A stretch of DNA of 64,000 nt from an uncultured Bacteroidales bacterium (lineage in GTDB: Bacteria; Bacteroidota; Bacteroidia; Bacteroidales; WCHB1-69), in contig OMYJ01000005.1 in assembly GCA_900315245.1 (NCBI GenBank), positions 124,001-188,000 of the forward strand, given 5' to 3'. The position numbers were made by a program, and so were the translations under genes. Under the pieces are notes generated by a model. The model had not been told where the DNA came from and searched no databases. It saw only the letters and a program-made list of their open reading frames with translations. Shown here piece after piece: positions 44,245-52,609 of the stretch. Positions within the stretch are counted from its first letter, which is position 1. Every line of letters begins with the position of its first letter.

Positions 44245-45087
44245 GTGAAAAGATTACTGCCATTGCTGTCATTCGCCCTGCTGCTCGGTGTCTCTTGCCG
44301 CAGGAATGCCGATTCGGTGGTGGCTCAGGTGTACCAGTACAAGTTGTATGCCTCCGAAGTGCAGGCGGGCATGCCGTCCGGCTTGTCCCAGGAGGACAGC
44401 CTTGCCTTGGCGCGTGATTTCATCGACAACTGGGTGAAAGAAAAACTGGTGCTGCACGAGGCCGAACGATATCTCAGCCCGCGTGAAAAAAACTTCGACC
44501 GAGAGATGTCAGAATACCGCAACTCGCTGCTGGCGCAACGGTATTTGGACAAAATCTGGAATGAAGATACCGCCAATGTCACCGTTTCAGACAGGGAAAT
44601 AACGGACTTCGCCCGTTCTCTGGATGACCGCTATACTGTTGAAAAAGAGATAGTTCGGGTGAATTATGTGAAAATGCCGACGCACTCGGATATGTTGCCA
44701 TCAGTGCGGGATATCCTCTTTGATGAGAAAAAACGGGTGGAACAAAAAGATGTCCTGGTGAATATGCTGGGCGACTCCATCGAGTATCTTTTGGATGATG
44801 ATGAATGGCTTTACCTGGACGACTTGCAGAATGAAGTGGCTTTTCAGATTGACGTGCAGAATCTGGGAGACCGTGTTGGAGCTTTGCACATTGAAAAAGA
44901 AGTAGGGGAGAACTCGGTGCTTCTCGTGATGCTGGATTACCGGTCTCAACGTTCTGTGAATGAGACCAAAGAAGAACGCGCCGCCGCCGGCATGCTGCTG
45001 ATGAACCAACGCCGCACCCAGTTTGTCAACCAATATTTGCAGGAGCTCTATGATCGCGCCCTAAAAGAAGGAAAAATAGTACAATGA
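44245..45087 (+). CDS. SurA N-domain-like lipoprotein
   Basis: A 280-residue lipoprotein with lipobox GVSC (Cys18). The region after it (VVAQVYQYKLYASEVQAGMP...IDNWVKEKLVLHEAE) resembles the SurA N-terminal chaperone domain, but I see no complete parvulin domain. It begins with GTG one base after the stop of the SurA-like isomerase, so it is almost certainly co-translated and may be its outer-membrane-bound helper (inference). Confidence 0.75.
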   Translation: MKRLLPLLSFALLLGVSCRRNADSVVAQVYQYKLYASEVQAGMPSGLSQEDSLALARDFIDNWVKEKLVLHEAERYLSPREKNFDREMSEYRNSLLAQRYLDKIWNEDTANVTVSDREITDFARSLDDRYTVEKEIVRVNYVKMPTHSDMLPSVRDILFDEKKRVEQKDVLVNMLGDSIEYLLDDDEWLYLDDLQNEVAFQIDVQNLGDRVGALHIEKEVGENSVLLVMLDYRSQRSVNETKEERAAAGMLLMNQRRTQFVNQYLQELYDRALKEGKIVQ

Positions 45088-45195
45088 CTTAGAACTTAGA
45101 CTTAGACTTAGAACTTAGACTTAGAACTTAGACTTGAGACTTGAGATTTGAATCCTCTAACCTTTTGACCTTAACCTTTAACCCTAAACCCACCT
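45088..45195 (+). repeat. Heptamer tracts CTTAGAA then TTTAACC before dut
   Basis: About seven CTTAGAC/CTTAGAA units, then CTTTTGACCTTAACC-type units, ending 6 bases before the dut ATG. Same composite order as before the gene at 56377. Confidence 0.8.
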
Positions 45196-45639
45196 ATGAC
45201 TATAAAAATCCACAACCAATCCTCCAATCCCTTACCCACCTACGCATCTTCCTCCGCCGCAGGCATGGATTTGCGTGCAAACCTTTCAGAACCTGTTGTG
45301 CTGCAACCTTTTGAGCGAAAACTTATTCCGACGGGACTTTTTATGGAGCTTCCCGCAGATTGTGAGGCACAAGTGCGTCCACGGAGCGGGTTGGCGCTCA
45401 AACACGGCATCACCGTGCTGAACAGTCCCGGCACCATCGACGCCGACTACCGGGGCGAGATAGGGGTTATCCTGATCAATCTTTCGCAGGAACCCTTTGA
45501 AATCCAGCCGGGTGAGCGCATCGCGCAGATGGTGATTGCGCAGTTCCGTCAAGTGAAGATGCAAGAGGTCAACACCTTGGAGGAGTTGTCGGACACCGAA
45601 CGGGGTGCCGGCGGTTTCGGGCACAGCGGAAAACAGTAA
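45196..45639 (+). CDS. dut: dUTP diphosphatase
   Basis: Homotrimeric dUTPase that hydrolyses dUTP to dUMP, guarding DNA against uracil. The five motifs are visible: [57 protein letters not shown]. Length 147. Lies between the SurA pair and a TPR protein. Confidence 0.96.
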   Translation: MTIKIHNQSSNPLPTYASSSAAGMDLRANLSEPVVLQPFERKLIPTGLFMELPADCEAQVRPRSGLALKHGITVLNSPGTIDADYRGEIGVILINLSQEPFEIQPGERIAQMVIAQFRQVKMQEVNTLEELSDTERGAGGFGHSGKQ

Positions 45640-45650
45640 TATTGTTGATT

Positions 45651-46613
45651 ATGAGAAAGTTGATTGTTCTATTGGCAGTGATTGCATTCTGTTTCACTGG
45701 GGTGGCACAGCCGGTGAAGAAGCAACGGAATACGGCCTCCAACACCAAGGAGGCTGTGTCGGAACGTGCCATCACAAAGCGTTTCAACCAGGGATTGCGT
45801 TACTATTACACGGCCCAATATGAGGATGCGTTACAGACTTTCTCTGGGATTCTCTCTGATGCGCCTAAACATGCCCCGTCGTATTTCATGCTCTCCCGCG
45901 TGTATGTGGGGCGGCAACAGTTTTCTGAAGCCGAAAACGCATTGAAACAAGCAGTTAAGCTGGACAAGAAAAACGTCTGGTACCAAGTTGACTTGGCGCG
46001 GATGTACATGATGACCGAAAACTACAAGTCAGCCACCCCGATGTGGGAGGCCATCTGCCGTGAGATTCCCGACAATCCCGAATTTCTCGGCTTTTTAGCC
46101 ACGTGCTATGCGAAAAACGGTGCTCCCGACAAGGCTGCCGAAATCCAGTCTCGCTTGAGCCTTCTGACAAAGATAGATTCGCCTGAAGGACAGCCGGATG
46201 AAGCACCTCAAACGCCGATTGGAAACAACAACTACAGAAATCAGGGGATGGCGGCTCTCAAAGCCCAGCAATATGACCAGGCGGTCTCAAGTTTCGAAAA
46301 TGCTTTGCGAGAGGATGATACGGATTATGAGCTATGGAGCCTGTTTGTGGAAGCCGTCTCCAAATCCGGACAATGGCGCAAACTGACGGCGCTGGAGGAA
46401 GACCTGACCACGCTCTTCCCGCAGTCATCGACCCTGTTGACGGCTCTGGCGGATGCTTTCCTGCATGATGGAAATCCTGAAAAGGCAGTGGAGTACTACA
46501 AGCAGGCGTTGTCGTTCGCTTTCGAAGCCGACCAAATACAGTCTATTCGCAAAGGACTGTCCGATGCATACACACAGATGGGCGATTCCGAAAACGCTGG
46601 CCGCTACAGATAG
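45651..46613 (+). CDS. Exported TPR-repeat protein
   Basis: A 320-residue protein with a signal peptide (MRKLIVLLAVIAFCFTGVAQ) and TPR units along its length, for example RYYYTAQYEDALQTFSGIL, VYVGRQQFSEAENALKQAV, RMYMMTENYKSATPMWEAI, AALKAQQYDQAVSSFENAL and DGNPEKAVEYYKQAL. A periplasmic scaffold is likely; partners unknown. The ATG at 45651 is chosen for the signal peptide. Last gene before the polysaccharide locus. Confidence 0.85.
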   Translation: MRKLIVLLAVIAFCFTGVAQPVKKQRNTASNTKEAVSERAITKRFNQGLRYYYTAQYEDALQTFSGILSDAPKHAPSYFMLSRVYVGRQQFSEAENALKQAVKLDKKNVWYQVDLARMYMMTENYKSATPMWEAICREIPDNPEFLGFLATCYAKNGAPDKAAEIQSRLSLLTKIDSPEGQPDEAPQTPIGNNNYRNQGMAALKAQQYDQAVSSFENALREDDTDYELWSLFVEAVSKSGQWRKLTALEEDLTTLFPQSSTLLTALADAFLHDGNPEKAVEYYKQALSFAFEADQIQSIRKGLSDAYTQMGDSENAGRYR

Positions 46614-46658
46614 AGAGTGGCTCAGATAATCATTCCCATAAAAAATAGTTTTTTTCCG

Positions 46659-46681
46659 AATCCCTTATAAATTAAGGGGTT
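46659..46681 (+). terminator. Hairpin after TPR gene
   Basis: AATCCCTTA pairs with TAAGGGGTT around a short AT loop, with one G-T pair. No long T-run, so termination is only likely. Confidence 0.45.
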
Positions 46682-46725
46682 AATGTTTCGTTGTGTGTCG
46701 TTGACCTCTTGTTGAAAAAACGGGA

Positions 46726-46746
46726 TGTGAAAAAATGCATTTCACA
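46726..46746. promoter_or_regulatory. Perfect dyad upstream of the upxY promoter
   Basis: TGTGAAA, seven bases, TTTCACA. It covers the -33 region of the promoter at 46769, so it is a plausible operator. Confidence 0.5.
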
Positions 46747-46768
46747 AATGATTATAAAGAAAAATGTT

Positions 46769-46776
46769 TATCTTTG
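46769..46776 (+). promoter_or_regulatory. Promoter of the polysaccharide locus
   Basis: TATCTTTG followed by CCGTT, 187 bases before upxY, leaving a leader of about 180 bases. Confidence 0.75.
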
Positions 46777-46904
46777 CCGTTAGGTTTTATTGTAAAAAGG
46801 GAAAAATCCATATATATCCTTTTGGATTCATAAGGTCTTGGATTTTAGTATGTTAAGAAGAAGCATTTCCCAGTTGACCTCTCTTTCAAGGAGGGGGAAT
46901 AGTT

Positions 46905-46932
46905 GGTTTTGTACCATTTAAAACCTTTTTTT
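46905..46932 (+). terminator. Leader terminator before upxY (possible antitermination site)
   Basis: GGTTTT, nine bases, AAAACC and seven T, ending 30 bases before upxY. A second hairpin lies just upstream (CCTC...GAGG, 46879-46894). Confidence 0.6.
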
Positions 46933-46962
46933 AAATAAGAATTATAATAAAATAGTTTAGGC

Positions 46963-47505
46963 ATGACGCAACATGGGGAAAGCGCTCAATATTGGTACGC
47001 TTTCAAGGTTTTCTACAACAAGGTCTTTGAAATAGACAAAGATATCCGCGAGCAAGGGGTGGAAACCTATTTCCCGAAAGTTAAGGTCTATAAGTTGAGG
47101 GAAGACAAACAGAAAGAGCAGTTGAAACCCGCCATCTCCTCGCTGATATTTGTGAGATGCTCCGAAGAGAAGGTATGGGACCTGCAGAAAGCCTTTTACG
47201 GGCGTATCATGTTGTATAGTCATAAGACTGACGGGAACAGAAAGGCTTCTCCTATTGATGAAGAGGAGATGCGGGTGTTCATGCTGGTCACCTCTGTGGA
47301 GGACGACCGTCTGGAATACCTTGATGTGGAGAGCGTCAATTACAAGGAAGGGCAGAGGGTGAGAGTGCTGGACGGCTCCTACAAGGACTGCGTGGGATAC
47401 ATTAAACGCGTCAAAGGGAATCGTCGTCTGTTGGTCGCGGTCGAAGGTCTCGCTCTGGTGGCCACCTCCTATATTCCGTCTGTGTTTTTGGAAAAGATAA
47501 ATTAA
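46963..47505 (+). CDS. UpxY-type transcription antiterminator (NusG paralogue)
   Basis: A 180-residue specialised NusG. NGN domain about 9-105 (YWYAFKVFYNKVFEI, GVETYFPKVKVYKLR, AISSLIFVRCSEEKV) and KOW-like C-terminus about 122-178 (YKEGQRVRVLDGSYKDCVGYIKRVKGNRRLLVAVEG). In Bacteroides, UpxY proteins bind RNA polymerase in the leader of their own capsule operon and let it pass early terminators. Being the first gene of this polysaccharide locus, after a terminator-bearing leader, fits that role. Confidence 0.88.
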   Translation: MTQHGESAQYWYAFKVFYNKVFEIDKDIREQGVETYFPKVKVYKLREDKQKEQLKPAISSLIFVRCSEEKVWDLQKAFYGRIMLYSHKTDGNRKASPIDEEEMRVFMLVTSVEDDRLEYLDVESVNYKEGQRVRVLDGSYKDCVGYIKRVKGNRRLLVAVEGLALVATSYIPSVFLEKIN

Positions 47506-47517
47506 ATTATACGTTTT

Positions 47518-48348
47518 ATGAAAAATCACAAATTTTACCTGTTGGCTCTGGTCTGCTTGTTGTTCGCCTCCTGTGCGACAAACAAGAAAATCAGCTATTT
47601 CCAGGATGCCCAAAACGCCGATTCGGCAAAAATAGCGCTCCCATCGCCTGAAATCCGATTGAGAACGGAAGATAAGGTTTCCATCGTGGTGAACAGCCAG
47701 GACCCTGATCTCACAGCCATGTTCAACCTCCCCTACATCACTCGTTCTGTGGGAGGAAACATTTCTACCAATATGTCTGGTAGCGGGCATGGTGTTTCCT
47801 GTTATACCATAGACCAAGAGGGAAACATCGATTTTCCCGTGCTGGGCTCTTTGCACATTGCTGGTATGACACGTAATGAACTGACCAACTACGTTAAAAA
47901 TGAGTTGATTTCCAGAAATTTGGTGAAAGATCCCGTGGTCACCGTGGAGTTTGCCAACCTTCAGTATTCCATTTTTGGAGAGGTGCGTGCCCCTGGACAA
48001 TATAACATCAATTCGGATAAAATGACTTTGCTTGAAGCCATAAGCAAAGCCGGTGATTTGACTATTAACGGTAAACGGCAGAACGTGATGGTGCTCAGGG
48101 CCGACTCATTGGGAAATGTGTTAACCTATACCGTGAATATGACTTCGGTTGATTCGGTGGTGAACTCTCCGGTTTACTATCTGTGTCAAAATGATATGAT
48201 CTATGTGGAACCCACCAAGAAGCGCGCCCGTGAATCCACAGCCAACGGCAACGTGTTTGCTTCGCCATCCTTCTGGATTTCCACGGCCTCGGCTATAACC
48301 ACTCTCATTTCCACTATATTGCTCATTCAGCAAAGAGCAAGACAGTAG
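47518..48348 (+). CDS. Wza-like polysaccharide export lipoprotein
   Basis: A 276-residue outer-membrane-linked export protein. Lipobox FASC (Cys19). Poly_export domain about 45-150 (IRLRTEDKVSIVVNSQDP...DQEGNIDFPVLGSLHIAGMTRNEL), then one SLBB-type domain (YSIFGEVRAPGQYNINSDKMTLLEAISKAGDLTINGKR). A C-terminal hydrophobic helix (FWISTASAITTLISTILLI) is like that of Wza-type proteins that end in the membrane. It forms the exit channel with the Wzc-like kinase that follows. Confidence 0.92.
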   Translation: MKNHKFYLLALVCLLFASCATNKKISYFQDAQNADSAKIALPSPEIRLRTEDKVSIVVNSQDPDLTAMFNLPYITRSVGGNISTNMSGSGHGVSCYTIDQEGNIDFPVLGSLHIAGMTRNELTNYVKNELISRNLVKDPVVTVEFANLQYSIFGEVRAPGQYNINSDKMTLLEAISKAGDLTINGKRQNVMVLRADSLGNVLTYTVNMTSVDSVVNSPVYYLCQNDMIYVEPTKKRARESTANGNVFASPSFWISTASAITTLISTILLIQQRARQ

Positions 48349-48396
48349 TCGCAATAATCCTTTTTCATTGTTAACATTTAACCCCCAAATATAAGT

Positions 48397-50889
48397 ATGG
48401 AAACTCAAAATCAAATAACAGAAGATAAAACTCAAGAAGTGGTGCTTAAGGACTGGATTTACATGTGCTTTAACCGCTGGTACTGGTTCTTGATTTCAAT
48501 TTTGATCATGCTGGCAGGTGCCACCTTCTATATAATGAAGACGGCTCCAGTGTATCAGCGGACGGCCAAAATTTTGGTCAAAGCGGACAAAAATGGTAGC
48601 TCCGCTATCAATGTGTCCGACTTTACGGATGTCGGGATGTTGAGCACGAATGTGAATGTGCAGAATGAGTTGATCACGATTCAGTCTATGGACAACAAGA
48701 TGGAGACTGTGAGACGCCTCAACCTGGATGTGAATTACACGACCGACGGATTGTTCCGCCCGACAGTGCTTTATGACAAGACACTTCCTGTGAAGGTCTC
48801 CTTTTTGGACCTGACGGACGAGGATTACGCCTCGTTGGTGATGAAGTTGGAGAAAAACCAGGCCGTCCTTTCTGATTTCAGTTTTAAAGGTGAAAGTGTT
48901 TCTTCGCCTAAGATAACCGTAAAACTTGGCGATACAATTGCCACACCCGTGGGCAGAATTGCGGTGAACAAAACCGACTATTTCAAAGTTCAATCCTGGC
49001 CGAAAATCAACGTCTCCCGTTCCACGATGAATTCCGCTTGCCGCACCTTGTCAGGGAAAATCGCAGTGGCACAGGTGAATAAAACGGCGGATGTCCTCTC
49101 AATAAGTGTGGAGGATGTGATAAAAAAACGGGCTGACGACATCATCAACATGCTGATTGCGGTCTATAACGGCAATTGGCTGAAGGATAAAAACCAGATC
49201 ACGCTGAGCACCTCCCAGTTCATCAATGACCGTTTGGATGTGATTGAAGGAGACCTGGGTGACGTGGATGATGATATCTCTTCCTACAAGAGCGCGAATC
49301 TCCTTCCTGACGTGGGTGCGGTCTCTAACATGTATTTGGGCCAGAACAGCGAAGTGACCAAAAATATAGTCGATATCAACAACCGATTGTCCATTACACG
49401 TTATATCCGCAACTTCCTTGCTTCTGACGCCACGCATGACCAGTTGCTGCCGGTCAACTCGGGCTTGGACAATATGGGCATTGAAAGCCAAATATCCAGG
49501 TATAACGAGATGATGATGCGACGTAACAGCCTGGTGGCAAACAGCAGCAGTCAAAACCCGCTGGTGTTGGATTTGGATGAGAAACTCGCTTCAATGAGGT
49601 CGGCCGTGATCACTTCGTTAGACAATCAGATTGCGTCGTTAAACAAATTGATGCAGAGTGCTCTGTCAACCGAGAAAAACGTGAACGCCCACCTTGCGGC
49701 AGGCCCCACCCAGGCTAAATACCTGCTATCTGTGGAACGTCAGCAGAAGGTCAAGGAGTCGTTGTATCTCTATCTGTTGCAAAAGAGGGAAGAGAACGAA
49801 CTCTCACAGGCATTTACCGCCTACAATAACCGGGTTATTGAACACCCTAACGGGAGTACGGGTCCCATAAAACCGAAAAAGGCGATGATATTCCTTGTCG
49901 CTTTTATAATCGGGCTTCTCATACCGATTGTCGTCATCTTCTTGCGTGAGCAGATGAACACCTCATTACGTGGCCGTGACGACTTGAAGAATGTGAAGGT
50001 GCCGTTTATCGCGGAAATTCCTCTTACCGGGGAGGCGGCGGCAAAAAGTGATAATCGTAAGAATTTGATTATCAGGGGTCTCCTTGGAAAGAAACAGGAA
50101 GAAAAGGAAACCAACGCCAAGTTGGCCGAGATTGTGGTCAAGGCTGGATCCAGAAGCACCATCAACGAGGCTTTCCGTGTCATGCGTACGAATGTGGAGT
50201 TTATGTGCAAGGGGGATGGTTGCCATGTGCTGATGTTCACCTCCTTCAACCCGGGAAGCGGTAAGTCTTTCATCACTATGAACTTTGCCATGTCATTGGC
50301 TATCAAGAACAAACGTGTCTTGGTCATTGATGGTGACATGCGTCACTGTTCTATGTCCCAGTACGTGAATGGCCCTCGTGTCGGTATGAGCAACTTCTTG
50401 GCTGAAAAGATTGATGACGTGCGCAGCACTCTGGTGCCGATTAACAGCAAACATCCTAATTTGAAGGTGCTGCCGGTAGGTACGGTTCCGCCCAACCCTA
50501 CGGAGTTGCTTGCCACAGACCGCTTTGCTGAAATGGTCAAGGATTTGCGTGATGATTTCGATTACATTTTCATTGACTGTCCGCCTATCGACATCGTGGC
50601 GGATACCCAGATTATCAGCGGCATGGCGGATTACACCGTCTTCATTGTGCGCGCTGGCAATTTGGAGCTCAGCATGTTGCCGGAGTTGGACAAACTCTAC
50701 GAGTCGCATAAGTACAACAATATGTGCTTGGTGCTGAATGGTACCTACTCCCATGAAGGTCGTTATGGCTACCGTTATGGCTACCGTTACGGCTATCGTT
50801 ATGGTTACCGTTACGGTTACCATTATGGAAGCTACTACCACGATGAGGATGACAACGGCGCTTCCAATAAAGCTAACGAGAAAGCATAA
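48397..50889 (+). CDS. Wzc-like chain-length regulator and BY-type tyrosine kinase
   Basis: An 830-residue inner-membrane protein controlling polysaccharide chain length. Wzz-type N-terminus with membrane helices at about 28-48 and 495-515, a GNVR-like coiled periplasmic region between them, then the cytoplasmic bacterial tyrosine kinase: Walker A NPGSGKSF with Lys623, Walker A' VLVIDGDMR, Walker B DYIFIDCPP. The C-terminal tail has five tandem RYGY units and further tyrosines (50761-50832), the sites expected to be autophosphorylated. The next gene encodes the likely matching phosphatase, 2 bases downstream. Confidence 0.94.
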   Translation: METQNQITEDKTQEVVLKDWIYMCFNRWYWFLISILIMLAGATFYIMKTAPVYQRTAKILVKADKNGSSAINVSDFTDVGMLSTNVNVQNELITIQSMDNKMETVRRLNLDVNYTTDGLFRPTVLYDKTLPVKVSFLDLTDEDYASLVMKLEKNQAVLSDFSFKGESVSSPKITVKLGDTIATPVGRIAVNKTDYFKVQSWPKINVSRSTMNSACRTLSGKIAVAQVNKTADVLSISVEDVIKKRADDIINMLIAVYNGNWLKDKNQITLSTSQFINDRLDVIEGDLGDVDDDISSYKSANLLPDVGAVSNMYLGQNSEVTKNIVDINNRLSITRYIRNFLASDATHDQLLPVNSGLDNMGIESQISRYNEMMMRRNSLVANSSSQNPLVLDLDEKLASMRSAVITSLDNQIASLNKLMQSALSTEKNVNAHLAAGPTQAKYLLSVERQQKVKESLYLYLLQKREENELSQAFTAYNNRVIEHPNGSTGPIKPKKAMIFLVAFIIGLLIPIVVIFLREQMNTSLRGRDDLKNVKVPFIAEIPLTGEAAAKSDNRKNLIIRGLLGKKQEEKETNAKLAEIVVKAGSRSTINEAFRVMRTNVEFMCKGDGCHVLMFTSFNPGSGKSFITMNFAMSLAIKNKRVLVIDGDMRHCSMSQYVNGPRVGMSNFLAEKIDDVRSTLVPINSKHPNLKVLPVGTVPPNPTELLATDRFAEMVKDLRDDFDYIFIDCPPIDIVADTQIISGMADYTVFIVRAGNLELSMLPELDKLYESHKYNNMCLVLNGTYSHEGRYGYRYGYRYGYRYGYRYGYHYGSYYHDEDDNGASNKANEKA
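50761..50832 (+). repeat. 12-base coding repeat (RYGY) in kinase tail
   Basis: Five units of CGTTATGGCTAC with silent C/T changes, then CATTATGGAAGC. The unit number sets the number of tail tyrosines. Confidence 0.9.
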
Positions 50890-50891
50890 TC

Positions 50892-51584
50892 ATGTGGTTC
50901 GGGAAAAGAAAACTTGCCGATGTGTGGGTTGGCGCCACTGACTGCCATTCCCATATTCTTCCAGGTGTGGACGACGGGGTCTCTGATATGGAGACCTCTT
51001 TGAGTATTTTAGAGGCGTATGAAAAGCTCCAGATCAAAGAGGTTTGGTGTACACCTCATATTATGGAGGACATACCGAACACGACCGAAGATTTGAAAGC
51101 CCGCTTTGCCGAACTCAAAGCGGCATATCATGGTCCGGTACAATTGAATCTGGCTGCTGAATATATGATGGACGGCCTTTTCTTGGAGCGTCTGGAGAAA
51201 GACGACCTTCTGACCCACGGCCACGAAGGCAACGCCTTGTTGGTGGAGACCTCCTATTACACTCCTCCGATGGATTTGCATGACATTCTGGACTCTATCA
51301 TACGAAAGGGTTATTATCCCATTCTGGCGCACCCGGAACGTTATTTGTATATGAAAATAAGCGACTACGCACCATTAAAGAAGAAAGGGCTGCGATTCCA
51401 ACTTAATGTTGCCTCTCTCTCTGGTGCCTACGGCGGTGATGCGGTGAAAAAAGCGCATTATCTGTTAAAGGAAGGCGCTTATAACTATTTCGGGAGTGAT
51501 ATTCACCGTTTCCGCCAACTGCAAATCTGGGATTATAAAGTCAAAAAATCCTGGTTGCAGAAGGTTCTGGAAATCGGCGCTTAG
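50892..51584 (+). CDS. CpsB/CapC-type PHP tyrosine phosphatase
   Basis: A 230-residue manganese-dependent phosphatase of the PHP fold. Metal motifs: TDCHSHILPGVDDGVSD, WCTPHIMEDIPN, AAEYMMDG, LAHPERYLY, GSDIHRF. In other bacteria such proteins dephosphorylate the Wzc-type kinase and regulate capsule length. It starts 2 bases after the kinase gene. Confidence 0.92.
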   Translation: MWFGKRKLADVWVGATDCHSHILPGVDDGVSDMETSLSILEAYEKLQIKEVWCTPHIMEDIPNTTEDLKARFAELKAAYHGPVQLNLAAEYMMDGLFLERLEKDDLLTHGHEGNALLVETSYYTPPMDLHDILDSIIRKGYYPILAHPERYLYMKISDYAPLKKKGLRFQLNVASLSGAYGGDAVKKAHYLLKEGAYNYFGSDIHRFRQLQIWDYKVKKSWLQKVLEIGA

Positions 51585-51623
51585 CTATTGGCCTTGGCAT
51601 AGTTGTCATTCTATACTCTACAT

Positions 51624-51653
51624 TTTTAATTCATAATTCTTAATTCATAATTG
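51624..51653 (+). repeat. Heptamer repeat ATTCATA before rmlA
   Basis: Four units of AATTCAT/AATTCTT ending 2-3 bases before the rmlA ATG. Confidence 0.75.
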
Positions 51654-51655
51654 AC

Positions 51656-52570
51656 ATGAAAGGCATCGTTCTCGCCGGCGGATCCGGCACCAGATTATAC
51701 CCCATTACCAAAGGGGTCAGTAAACAATTACTTCCCATTTATGATAAACCTATGGTTTATTATCCGATTTCGGCGCTGATGTTGGCCGGGATCAGGGACA
51801 TTCTCATCATTTCCACCCCCTACGACCTGCCGGGGTTCCAGCGCCTTCTGGGTGACGGCTCCGATTATGGGGTGCATTTCGAATATGCCGAGCAGCCCTC
51901 TCCTGACGGTCTGGCGCAGGCTTTCATCATTGGCGAAAAGTTCATCGGCGACGACTGCGCCTGTCTTGTCCTCGGCGACAACATCTTCTACGGCAGCGGC
52001 TTCACCAAACTGCTGAAAAAGGCGGTGGAGGATGCCGAGGAGAATCACAAGGCCACCGTTTTCGGCTACTGGGTCAGCGATCCGGAACGTTACGGCGTGG
52101 CCGAATTCGACAAGGAAGGCAACTGCATCAGCATCGAGGAGAAACCCAAGGAGCCCAAAAGCAACTACGCGGTGGTGGGATTGTACTTCTACCCCAACAA
52201 GGTGGTGAATGTGGCCAAGAATATCAAACCGTCAGCACGTGGCGAGTTGGAAATCACCACCGTGAACCAGGAATTCCTGAAAGACGGCGAGTTGAAGGTC
52301 CGTGTTTTCGGGCGCGGCTTCGCCTGGCTCGATACGGGCACGCACGACAGTCTTTCGGAAGCTTCCACCTTTGTGGAAGTCATTGAAAAACGGCAAGGCT
52401 TGAAAATCGCCTGTCTTGAGGGCATTGCCTACCGCAACGGCTGGATCTCAGAGGAACGGTTGCGTGAAATCGCCCAGCCCATGCTCAAAAACCAATACGG
52501 CCAATACCTCCTCCGTGTCATCGATGAACTCAAAGAAGACATCACCTCCGACACCTTCCGGAAGGTTTAA
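51656..52570 (+). CDS. rmlA: Glucose-1-phosphate thymidylyltransferase
   Basis: Makes dTDP-glucose from dTTP and glucose-1-phosphate. Signature [20 protein letters not shown] at 6-25, [70 protein letters not shown]. Length 304. Followed by rmlB; rmlC and rmlD are not in the window, so the final sugar (rhamnose or another deoxysugar) is undecided. Confidence 0.96.
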   Translation: MKGIVLAGGSGTRLYPITKGVSKQLLPIYDKPMVYYPISALMLAGIRDILIISTPYDLPGFQRLLGDGSDYGVHFEYAEQPSPDGLAQAFIIGEKFIGDDCACLVLGDNIFYGSGFTKLLKKAVEDAEENHKATVFGYWVSDPERYGVAEFDKEGNCISIEEKPKEPKSNYAVVGLYFYPNKVVNVAKNIKPSARGELEITTVNQEFLKDGELKVRVFGRGFAWLDTGTHDSLSEASTFVEVIEKRQGLKIACLEGIAYRNGWISEERLREIAQPMLKNQYGQYLLRVIDELKEDITSDTFRKV

Positions 52571-52608
52571 TTCATAATTCATAATTCATAATTTATAATT
52601 TATAATTA
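52570..52608 (+). repeat. Heptamer repeat ATTCATA/ATTTATA before rmlB
   Basis: Five units between the rmlA stop and 2 bases before the rmlB ATG. Confidence 0.8.
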
Positions 52609-52609
52609 A

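Noticed and set aside
46726..46746. CRP-type binding site
   Set aside because: TGTGA and TCACA are 11 bases apart instead of 6, so the standard spacing is not met.
46620..46960. Invertible capsule promoter as in Bacteroides fragilis
   Set aside because: No inverted repeat pair flanks the promoter; the dyad at 46726 is too short and lies on one side only.
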